Source: Eilatimonas milleporae
GTDB taxonomy: Bacteria > Pseudomonadota > Alphaproteobacteria > Sphingomonadales > Kordiimonadaceae
DNA: 64,000 bases
Assembly: GCF_003688555.1 (NCBI RefSeq)
Contig: NZ_REFR01000015.1
Span: 1-64,000, forward strand
Direction: 5' to 3'
Shown here piece by piece: positions 27,963 to 34,826 of this stretch. Numbering within the stretch: the first letter of the stretch is position 1; each line of letters opens with the position of its first letter. The translations under genes were made by a program, and so were the position numbers. The notes beneath the pieces were generated by a model. That model had not been told where the DNA came from, made no database searches, and worked only from the letters and a program-made list of their open reading frames with translations.

Positions 27963-29222
27963 CTAGAGCAGATGGCCCGTGCGGGCCTTTTTGACGGCAA
28001 GATAGGCTTCATTGTGCGGATTGGGCGGAAAGCTGTGGGCGACCCGCTCGGCCACGTCGATGCCGAAGCGGGTCAGCGCCGCCACCTTTTCCGGATTGTT
28101 GGTGAGCAGCCGCACGGAGGAAAAGCCGAGCGATTTCAGCATCCGCGCCGCCGGGGCGAACAGGCGTTCATCCACGTCGAAGCCGAGACGGGTGTTGGCG
28201 TCCACCGTGTCGAAACCCTGATCCTGAAGGCTGTAGGCCTTGAGCTTGGAAATCAGGCCGATGCCGCGCCCTTCCTGCGCCAGATAGAGGATGACGCCGC
28301 CACCGGCGTCCCCGATGGTTTTCAGCGCGCCCTTGAGCTGGGGGCCGCAGTCGCATTTGAGCGAGCCGAGCAGGTCGCCGGTGAAGCATTCGCTGTGCAG
28401 GCGGGCGAGCACGGGGGCGCCACGCGGCGGATCGCCGACCAGAATGGCGATATGTTCCGGCCCGCCGGCACGCGGGCGGAAGGCGATGAGGGTGGTGTCC
28501 ACCGCATCGACCAGCGGCACATGGGCGCGCGCCACCTGGACAAGGCTGTCCGAGGCGGCCATGTCATGGGCGAGCACGGCGTCGCCGTCCACGGCCATGA
28601 GGCCGCCCAGACCCGTATTGCCAGGAGCGGCATCTTCAGATCGGTCTGACACAGGGCCGAACGCCTCAGCCCCGGATGCATCAGGGCCGGGCGCATCGCC
28701 CTCGCCGGCCATGCCCCCCGCAGCGGCATCGTCGCCGTTGAGCGCCTGTCCGGGCAGGTCGGCGATCAGCGCGGCGGGCAGCAGGCGGGCGATCTTGATC
28801 AGTTTGACGGCCGCGCGTTCCGGCACCGCCGGGGCCACGTCCAGGCGCCGGAACGGCCCCTTCATCGGGCTGCCGAGGTCCAGCGTCGGGTCGGCGATGG
28901 CGGTCATGTCGGCCGCCGTCAGCCACGGCGCACGCGCCAGGCGCACCACCGGCCAGCCCTTGGCCGCGACCTTCAGCGTCAGGGCGCGCTGGTCGGTCAG
29001 CAGCAGGCAGCTTTCCGTGCCGCCAAGACGGGCGAGGCGGGCGTCGAAATCGGCCAGCGCGGCATCGTCGGCCCGTTCCAGCGGCAGGACGAGGAGCGCC
29101 CGGCCGTCCCCCGTCACCGTGACGGGCCAGCCGCGGCGCAGATCGTCCGCCGCGCGCAGGACCAACCGGTGGCCGGTTTGCGGGTCGTTTGAATGGGTCA
29201 TGGGATCGGGCGTCATTGTCAA
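27963..29222 (-). CDS. ribA: GTP cyclohydrolase II
   Basis: First step of riboflavin synthesis: opens GTP to 2,5-diamino-6-ribosylamino-4-pyrimidinone phosphate. 419 residues. The catalytic domain is C-terminal: zinc ligands in HSECFTGDLLGSLKCDCG, QEGRGIGLISKLKAYSLQD, DTVDANTRLGF and LLTNNPEKVAAL. The first 170 residues form the extra N-terminal domain common in alphaproteobacterial RibA, which does not carry the active-site residues of RibB. Between them is a low-complexity Gly/Ala/Asp/Pro linker of about 45 residues. Alternative start at 29,201. Confidence 0.94.
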   Translation of the reverse strand: MTMTPDPMTHSNDPQTGHRLVLRAADDLRRGWPVTVTGDGRALLVLPLERADDAALADFDARLARLGGTESCLLLTDQRALTLKVAAKGWPVVRLARAPWLTAADMTAIADPTLDLGSPMKGPFRRLDVAPAVPERAAVKLIKIARLLPAALIADLPGQALNGDDAAAGGMAGEGDAPGPDASGAEAFGPVSDRSEDAAPGNTGLGGLMAVDGDAVLAHDMAASDSLVQVARAHVPLVDAVDTTLIAFRPRAGGPEHIAILVGDPPRGAPVLARLHSECFTGDLLGSLKCDCGPQLKGALKTIGDAGGGVILYLAQEGRGIGLISKLKAYSLQDQGFDTVDANTRLGFDVDERLFAPAARMLKSLGFSSVRLLTNNPEKVAALTRFGIDVAERVAHSFPPNPHNEAYLAVKKARTGHLL

Positions 29223-29805
29223 ACAGATACATCCAGTGTCAGGCCGGCGGCAGGGGTGCGCCCCTTAAGCGCGCGACGTTATACCATCATTTTCTGTCAC
29301 GGGCGCGGGCGGGGTGCAAATGCTTCCTGCACGGGCGGGGCGGTAAAACGGCCGACCGGCGGTCCGGCGCGCAGGCGACGACCATGCCGGACCGGGCGCC
29401 AGAGAGTGACCGGACAACCGCCACCGGAGCGCGGCCGGTCACCCGCGATGTCGGAACGCAAGCCGGCACAGGGCGGCCGGTGGATTGCCGAAGCGCATGG
29501 TGCGGCATATTGACAGAGGGTCATGGGGGTCATGGGGGTCACGGGAGCCGGGCACCCCGGAATGAACACGGAGAGGTCGGGAGACCCTGCGACATGACGC
29601 CACCGTGATCGTGCGATATGGCCGGAGGTCCTTATGGTCACGAGCCTTCACAAGCGCTTGAAAGGGCCGCGAGGCGGTGGCGCCCGCCACAGTCGGCGCG
29701 TTATGCGGAGGCCGTCGCGGCGCCCGCGTGCCGCCGATTGCGACCGAACCGAAAAAGAGGTACCCATTGGGACATCCCCAATGTCAGGAGGAGGAGGCCG
29801 GCTCC
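29223..29805. other. 583-base intergenic region between ribA and the response regulator
   Basis: Divergent promoters are expected here. A short direct repeat (GGTCATGGG, three times with drift) lies near 29,519-29,545. AGGAGGAGG just before 29,806 is the ribosome-binding site of the regulator. No gene was recognised; no FMN riboswitch motif was seen before ribA. Confidence 0.5.
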
Positions 29806-30507
29806 ATGGCTGTACGGACATTATTGCTTGTCGACGATGACACGGACCTTCGGGAAGCGCTGGCCGACCAGCTTGCCCTTCATGAGGAGTTCGATACCGT
29901 CCAGAAGGAAAACGCCGCCAGCGCCCTCGACTATCTGGCGGACAGCGGCGGCAAGGCCGACATGCTGATCCTGGATGTGGGCCTGCCGGACATGGACGGT
30001 CGCGAGCTGTGCAAGCGCGTGCGCAAGATGGGCATCAGCGTGCCCGTCATCATGCTGACGGGCATGGACTCCGACGCCGACACGGTGCTGGGCCTGGATT
30101 CCGGGGCGAACGACTATGTGACCAAGCCGTTCAGCTTTACCGTGCTGCTGGCCCGCATCCGCGCCCAGTTCCGCCAGTATGAACAAAGCGAGGACGCCAC
30201 GTTCGAAATCGGACCCTATCATTTCCGCCCGTCGGCCAAGCTGCTGGAAACCCGCGCCGACGGCAAGAAGATCCGCCTGACGGAGAAGGAAACGTCCATC
30301 CTGAAATATCTGTACCGTGCCAGCGGCAAACCGGTGGGCCGGGACGAACTGCTGGCGGAGGTGTGGGGCTATAATTCCGGCGTGACCACGCACACGCTGG
30401 AAACCCATGTTTACCGCCTGCGCCAGAAGATCGAGCCGGAACAGGGCGTCACCCGCCTGCTGATCACCGAGCCGGGCGGATACAGCCTGCAGGGGCTGAA
30501 CGGGTAA
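29806..30507 (+). CDS. OmpR/PhoB-family two-component response regulator
   Basis: 233 residues from the ATG at 29,806, chosen for the strong AGGAGGAGG upstream and the receiver N-terminus RTLLLVDDDTDL. The receiver domain (1-120) has the acidic pocket in VDDD, the phospho-acceptor Asp in ADMLILDVGLPDMDGRELC, Thr in MLTGMD and Lys in YVTKPFS. The winged-helix DNA-binding domain (about 135-230) has IRLTEKETSILKYLYRASG, LLAEVWGYNSGVTTHTLETHVYRLRQKIE and GGYSL. There is no histidine kinase gene alongside, so the partner is unknown. Confidence 0.93.
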   Translation: MAVRTLLLVDDDTDLREALADQLALHEEFDTVQKENAASALDYLADSGGKADMLILDVGLPDMDGRELCKRVRKMGISVPVIMLTGMDSDADTVLGLDSGANDYVTKPFSFTVLLARIRAQFRQYEQSEDATFEIGPYHFRPSAKLLETRADGKKIRLTEKETSILKYLYRASGKPVGRDELLAEVWGYNSGVTTHTLETHVYRLRQKIEPEQGVTRLLITEPGGYSLQGLNG

Positions 30508-30571
30508 GGTTTTTTGGCTTTAATGGCTTGAAGAGCTTAGCCATCCCACTCCCCACAGGATGATTGTCCGA

Positions 30572-30660
30572 AGGGCTTAGCCGTCCCGCTCCCCCACCCG
30601 GCCACCCATAGCGTACAATCCCGTGGGTGGCCGGGTGGGGGAGCGGGACGGCTAAGCCCT
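30572..30660. terminator. perfect 37-bp inverted repeat between convergent genes
   Basis: Arms 30,572-30,608 and 30,624-30,660 are exactly complementary over 37 bases, with a 15-base loop. They start AGGGCTTAG and end with the GGCCACCCA of the left arm. A degenerate copy of the first 25 bases lies at 30,530-30,554. Its place between two convergent genes fits a transcription stop for both, but the stem is far longer than ordinary intrinsic terminators and no T-run follows. Confidence 0.6.
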
Positions 30661-30753
30661 GCCCGATAAAAATCAGGAGCGGACCGGCCAGGCTCTGTCT
30701 CAAACAAAAATCAACAACAGGGCATCACCGAGCCCTCGTTCAAAACTCAAACC

Positions 30754-31536
30754 CTACATATCCAGATCCACCAGGATCGGCACATGGTCCGACGGTTTTT
30801 CCCAGCCGCGCGCGTCGCGCAGGATGGTCAGGCCGGTGGTTTTGCCGTCGAGCGCCGGGCTGATCCACACATGGTCGAGACGCCGGCCCCGGTCGGAGGC
30901 GGACCAGTCGCGCGCCCGGTAGGACCACCAGCTGTAAAGCTTTTCCGGCAGGGGGTGGTGGGTGCGGACGGCGTCGACCCAGCCGTGGGCGGCCTGAAGG
31001 CGGCCCATGGCGTCGGTTTCCACCGGGGTGTGGCTGACCACCTTCAGAAGCTGCTTGTGGCTCCACACATCCTCGGGCGCGGGCGCGACGTTGAGGTCGC
31101 CGACCATGATGCTGGGGTCCTTGAGGTCTTTCGACCAGGCGATCATTTCATCGAGAAAGGACAGTTTGTGGGCGAATTTTTCGTTCACCGCCGGGTCGGG
31201 TTCATCGCCGCCGGCGGGGACGTAAAAATTGTGCACCGCCGCCCCGCCGGACAGGCGGATGGAGACATGGCGGGCATCGCCCTTGCCGCACCAGTCGATA
31301 TGGCCGCTGCCCTCGAACGGCACGCGGGACAGGGTGGCGACGCCGTGATGGCCCTTTTGCCCGCGAATGGCCATGTGGACATAGCCGCGTTCGCGGAAAA
31401 AATCGCGGGGGAACAACTGGTCCTGCACCTTGGTTTCCTGAAGGCACAGGACGTCGGGGGCCTGGGTGGTGATCAGCTGGTCCACAATGGGCAGCCGGGC
31501 ACGGACGCTGTTGATGTTCCAGGTGGCGAGACGCAT
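30754..31536 (-). CDS. xthA: exodeoxyribonuclease III
   Basis: AP endonuclease and 3'-5' exonuclease for base-excision repair. 260 residues from ATG at 31,536, giving the standard N-terminus MRLATWNINSVRARL. Metal and catalytic residues: LCLQETKVQDQ (Glu), NFYVPAGGDEPD, IMVGDLNVAPAPEDVW (Asp-Asn), RRLDHVWIS, and SDHVPILVDL (Asp-His). The frame is open further upstream, without support. The next gene on the same strand ends 31 bases upstream, so they may share a message. Confidence 0.95.
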   Translation of the reverse strand: MRLATWNINSVRARLPIVDQLITTQAPDVLCLQETKVQDQLFPRDFFRERGYVHMAIRGQKGHHGVATLSRVPFEGSGHIDWCGKGDARHVSIRLSGGAAVHNFYVPAGGDEPDPAVNEKFAHKLSFLDEMIAWSKDLKDPSIMVGDLNVAPAPEDVWSHKQLLKVVSHTPVETDAMGRLQAAHGWVDAVRTHHPLPEKLYSWWSYRARDWSASDRGRRLDHVWISPALDGKTTGLTILRDARGWEKPSDHVPILVDLDM

Positions 31537-31567
31537 GACAAACCCTTCCGCAAGGCGATGATGGAAA

Positions 31568-32215
31568 TCAGTAAATGAGGAAACTGGTGCCGACGATGCC
31601 GATGGGCCAACGCCCCTTTTCAAACAGGTGGAAGCGCGCGGCAAAGGGGTGGTCGCTGTCTTCGCCGGCCAGGACGACCAGAAGCGCCACATGGGCGGCC
31701 TGAAGGGCGCTGCCGAGCGCCGCCTGCATCAGGTCGTCATCCTGGATGCGCAGTTCCGCCTGAAGGTCGGCGACGGCCTGCTGCACCGGTTCGGCGAGCG
31801 TGGCGGCCACATGGGTGAAGACCATGGACAGCAGTTCTTCGTCGATATACCCGGCAAGCCGGGTGATGAGGCCGGCGCGCAGCTGTTCCTCGGCCTCCCA
31901 CGCCGGGCTGTTCAGGTCCAGCGTGGCGGCGGCATCGGCCACATCCTCCCAGTCGGTGAGGAAAGCCGGCGCGGCATCGGGGAAGCCGAGGCCGTCGGCA
32001 AAGTCCCGCGCGGCGTCCCGAAGCGCGGGCGCCGCGGCCTCGCCCACGGCGCGGAACCACGGCAGGCCGGAGGCCATGGTGACAAAGGGGGCGACCGCCG
32101 CCAGCTCGGGATAGGACTCGAACAGGGCATCGTCGTCCAGAGCATCATCAAGGGTACCGTTCAGAGCGTCACCCAGGGCGTCATTCAGGGCGCCCGGATC
32201 ATCGACCGGGCTCAT
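31568..32215 (-). CDS. hypothetical protein
   Basis: 215 residues from ATG at 32,215. I do not recognise a family. The first 30 residues are an internally repeated acidic helix (DALGDALNGTLDDALDDDAL), encoded by a short tandem repeat. The rest is mostly helical, with a hydrophobic region near the end (LQAAHVALLVVLAGE) and a terminal FHLFEKGRWPIGIVGTSFLIY. No signal peptide. Codon use matches the neighbours, so it is probably a native gene. It precedes xthA on the same strand by 31 bases. Confidence 0.65.
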   Translation of the reverse strand: MSPVDDPGALNDALGDALNGTLDDALDDDALFESYPELAAVAPFVTMASGLPWFRAVGEAAAPALRDAARDFADGLGFPDAAPAFLTDWEDVADAAATLDLNSPAWEAEEQLRAGLITRLAGYIDEELLSMVFTHVAATLAEPVQQAVADLQAELRIQDDDLMQAALGSALQAAHVALLVVLAGEDSDHPFAARFHLFEKGRWPIGIVGTSFLIY

Positions 32216-32390
32216 GAGCCGGCTCCGCACTGTGCCTGAAACCGTGACGGGACGCTGCAAGGGGACTGCATGGGGTGTTGACCTGCTTTGCTGTCGGGCA
32301 TGACCGGTTTCCACGCCTAACGGCGCGCGAGGGCGTTGGCAACAGAAATTGCCGCGACGCAGAGGATATGAGGCCGCAAGGCCGGAAAGG

Positions 32391-32960
32391 TCAGGCTTCG
32401 CTCAGGGCCCGCGCCATGTCGGTGAGTTTCATCGCGGTGCGCAGATTGCGGGCGGTCACGGGCGTGCCGATACGGCGGTCGATGTGTTCCGCCAGTTTCG
32501 AGCGGCCAATGCCGTCCGGGGCATATAGATAGACAATACCGCCGGTGCGGGTGACATCCTCGAACCCGGCGCGCAAGGGGGCGAGCGCATCCATATCCAC
32601 AGTCGCGGACGGGTCGGACAGGAAATAGAAATGGACGCTTTTCGGGTCGTCCAGACCCTGGCGCGGGTAGGGATTGGCGGCAATGGCGGCGTGCAGCGCG
32701 TCCGCCGTCAGCACGAAGACCCGGGGGCGGAAACCGGCCGCCGTTTCGATCGCGGCGGCGATATCGCGGGAGATAGCGGCGGCGCCTTCGGACGGGTCCC
32801 CCCTGCCCGCATCCGTGCGGAACACGCAGTTTCCGCTTTGGATATAGGTTTTGACGTCGCTGTAGCCGAGCGTGGTGAGACAGGCGCGCAAATCCGCCAT
32901 GGGCAGGATATTGCGACCGCCCACATTGATCCCCCTGAGGAGCGCGACCCAGGTACGCAT
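32391..32960 (-). CDS. DUF1697 family protein
   Basis: 189 residues from the ATG at 32,960; two codons earlier another ATG (32,966) is possible. N-terminal MRTWVALLRGINVGGRNILPMADLRACLTTLGYSDVKTYIQSGNCVF is the signature of DUF1697, a widespread family of unknown function with two ferredoxin-like halves. The C-terminus has VYLYAPDGIGRSKLA and TARNLRTAMKL, also family features. Lies 20 bases downstream of the monooxygenase-type gene, same strand. Confidence 0.9.
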   Translation of the reverse strand: MRTWVALLRGINVGGRNILPMADLRACLTTLGYSDVKTYIQSGNCVFRTDAGRGDPSEGAAAISRDIAAAIETAAGFRPRVFVLTADALHAAIAANPYPRQGLDDPKSVHFYFLSDPSATVDMDALAPLRAGFEDVTRTGGIVYLYAPDGIGRSKLAEHIDRRIGTPVTARNLRTAMKLTDMARALSEA

Positions 32961-32980
32961 AGGCATGGGCACGGGCGCCC

Positions 32981-33388
32981 CTAAAGCCCGTGTCCGCCGG
33001 CCGGCGCCGTGGTGGCCACCGGTGTCATGCCGGCAATGAGGGGCCGCCCCTTGGCGATGGCGTCGCGCACGGCCGGCAGTTGCAGGGAGGCGGCGTGGCT
33101 TTCGGAATTGTCCCAGACCTCGGTCACCCACAGGACATTGTCGTCCCCGCTGTCGGCGGCGATGACATAGCTGAGGCAGCCTGGCATGCCCGTCGTGCCT
33201 TCAAGCAGGATGGACATCAGTGTGTCGCGCTGACCGTCGACAACGGTGATTTTTCCGATCAGTCCGAACATGGGCGATTCGTCCTTTCGTATCGTTTTTT
33301 CGCCTGACCCGACGTTGCCGGCAACACCGTTCGGCGCCCAGAGGGCCGCGACCGTGCCGGCAACAAAGGTGCGTCTGTTAATATGCAT
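32981..33388 (-). CDS. antibiotic-biosynthesis monooxygenase (ABM) domain protein, possibly Tat-exported
   Basis: The ABM/quinol-monooxygenase-like ferredoxin fold is seen in FGLIGKITVVDGQRDTLMSILLEG, GCLSYVIAADSGDDNVLWVTEVWDNSESHAAS and AVRDAIAKGRPLIAGM. From ATG at 33,388 (135 residues) the protein starts MHINRRTFVAGTVAALWAP, which looks like a twin-arginine signal. A shorter start at 33,271 (MFGLIGK), with AAAGGA upstream, would give a 96-residue cytoplasmic protein with no signal. Both are possible; I favour the longer because the signal-like segment would be a coincidence otherwise. Substrate unknown. Confidence 0.65.
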   Translation of the reverse strand: MHINRRTFVAGTVAALWAPNGVAGNVGSGEKTIRKDESPMFGLIGKITVVDGQRDTLMSILLEGTTGMPGCLSYVIAADSGDDNVLWVTEVWDNSESHAASLQLPAVRDAIAKGRPLIAGMTPVATTAPAGGHGL

Positions 33389-33874
33389 GGCGTACACTAA
33401 GCATGTTCGCGGCGCGGGAACCATGGGGAAAATCGGATTTTTTTTCGCATGGGTGTCAAGTTCGGAAGACGTGGTTCGTCCTGTTGACAGCGGGCGGCAC
33501 GGGGGCGCCCGCGTCACCGAACCATCGAGGAGGCTGAAATGACTGAATTCGGCCCTGAAATCCGAACGGCAGACATGCGGAGACAAAACCGGGGGGCAAA
33601 AAAATCCCGGCCTCAGGGACCATTGTCCGGGCCGGGATGAAGTGCACTGGCATTGCCCAATCCGGAGGAAAAACCCAGACAGGCGGCGGCAGGCGAAAAA
33701 CGGGGGTCGTGAGGCGCCTGCCATGGTCTTATCTACGCACGGGGCGGGCAGGCGGATCACACGGCACGGGGAACCGGGGCGGCCAGCGCGGTTCACAAAG
33801 GCGTTACAGTGGGCGGTCCGGGGAGGCCGTGAGCCCGGCGGGACGCCCGCCAGGACGAAGATCGGCGGCGAAGA
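33389..33874. other. 486-base gap between lolA and the ABM gene
   Basis: Contains the lolA terminator (33,598-33,638) and probably the promoter of the ABM gene. Open frames here lack domain or start support. Confidence 0.5.
33598..33638 (-). terminator. intrinsic terminator for ftsK-lolA
   Basis: On the minus strand a 9-bp stem ATCCCGGCC/GGCCGGGAT (33,630-33,638 with 33,604-33,612), with an inner GGAC/GTCC pair, is followed by seven T. It lies some 240 bases after the lolA stop and in the right orientation. Confidence 0.75.
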
Positions 33875-34663
33875 TCAGCGCGTACGGCGGCGCCGGGCGA
33901 GGCCGCGCGGATCCTCGAACTGCCAGAGGGAAGCGGTGAGCGGCCCGTCGTTGCGGCGGGCATTGTCAAGGTCGACAATGGTCAGACCGTCCTGGGCATC
34001 GCGCACCACCCAGCTGTCCAGCGCCAACCCGCCGGGGGCGGCTTCATCACGGCGGAAATAGAGAGTGATGCGGCCCAGTTCGGGCCGGTCCGGGTCGGCG
34101 GCGGACAGGGCGATCAGGCTGTCTATGCCGCCGGGCGCCACCTCGATGCTGGCGCCGAGGGCGGCGAGATCGGGCTGACGGTCCAGAACCAGTCTGAGCG
34201 GCGTATCGGCGATGGGCCAGCGCGTCACCTGGCCGACTTCATAGTCGATGAAGCTCAACACCTGACCGTCGGCGACGATGAGGAAAGGGGTTTCATCGGT
34301 ATAGTCGAAGCGGACCTTGCCGGGGCGTTCCATATAGAGCCGCCCTGTCGAGCGGGTGCCGTCCGGGGCCTGCTGGGTGAAATCGGCGGTCAGGGTTTCG
34401 ACACCGGACAGATGTTCCCTGACACGGGTCAGGGCATCGAGCCGGGCATCCATGGCCACATCGACGGTATCCAGCGGCGGCAGGGCGTCCTGCCGGCCCG
34501 TATCGGCCTGATCGCCGGCGGGGGGCGATTGCGGGGCTGATTGGGCGAGGGTTTCGGTGTCCTGGGCGTTTTGTATATTTTGGGGCGTGTTTTGGGCGAG
34601 GCCCGCCGGCGCGGCGCCAAGGCATAACAACGCGGTCATCAGGGCGGTGCGGATGGGGATCAT
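33875..34663 (-). CDS. lolA: outer-membrane lipoprotein carrier protein LolA
   Basis: The periplasmic chaperone that carries lipoproteins from LolCDE to the outer membrane. 262 residues from the ATG at 34,663, giving a cleavable signal peptide MIPIRTALMTALLCLGAAPAG. After it comes a repetitive Gln/Asn/Pro linker of about 40 residues, then the LolA core: LSGVETLTADFTQQAPDGTRSTGRLYMERPGKVRFDY, FLIVADGQVLSFIDYEVGQVTRWPI and WVVRDAQDGLTIVDL. The linker makes it longer than the 200-odd residues usual. Follows ftsK by 163 bases with a hairpin repeat between. Confidence 0.93.
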   Translation of the reverse strand: MIPIRTALMTALLCLGAAPAGLAQNTPQNIQNAQDTETLAQSAPQSPPAGDQADTGRQDALPPLDTVDVAMDARLDALTRVREHLSGVETLTADFTQQAPDGTRSTGRLYMERPGKVRFDYTDETPFLIVADGQVLSFIDYEVGQVTRWPIADTPLRLVLDRQPDLAALGASIEVAPGGIDSLIALSAADPDRPELGRITLYFRRDEAAPGGLALDSWVVRDAQDGLTIVDLDNARRNDGPLTASLWQFEDPRGLARRRRTR

Positions 34664-34706
34664 GGTGTTTTCGGTCCTGCTGTCGGTTTCGTTTTTTGGT
34701 CGTTGT

Positions 34707-34820
34707 CCGGCAGAAGCCGGCTTTCCGGGTCCGGCAGAAGCCGGTTTTCCGGGTCCGGCAAAGGCCGGTCTGGTTTTCCGGCAAAGGCCGGTCTGGTTTT
34801 CCGGCAAAGGCCGGTCTGGG
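34707..34820. repeat. five iterated 23-24 bp units, each able to form a GCCGG hairpin
   Basis: Units start at 34,707, 34,731, 34,755, 34,778 and 34,801. Each begins CCGGC, has a four-base loop (AGAA or AAAG) and then GCCGG, so each can fold into a small hairpin. The array fills the gap between ftsK (stop 34,827) and lolA. It could damp read-through or stabilise message ends. Confidence 0.85.
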
Positions 34821-34826
34821 TGCCGC

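Noticed and set aside
29223-29300. FMN riboswitch before ribA
   Set aside because: Conserved RFN-element blocks were not found in the leader.
33642-34061. Plus-strand frame of 139 codons opposite the lolA 3' end
   Set aside because: Overlaps a terminator and lolA; no domain.
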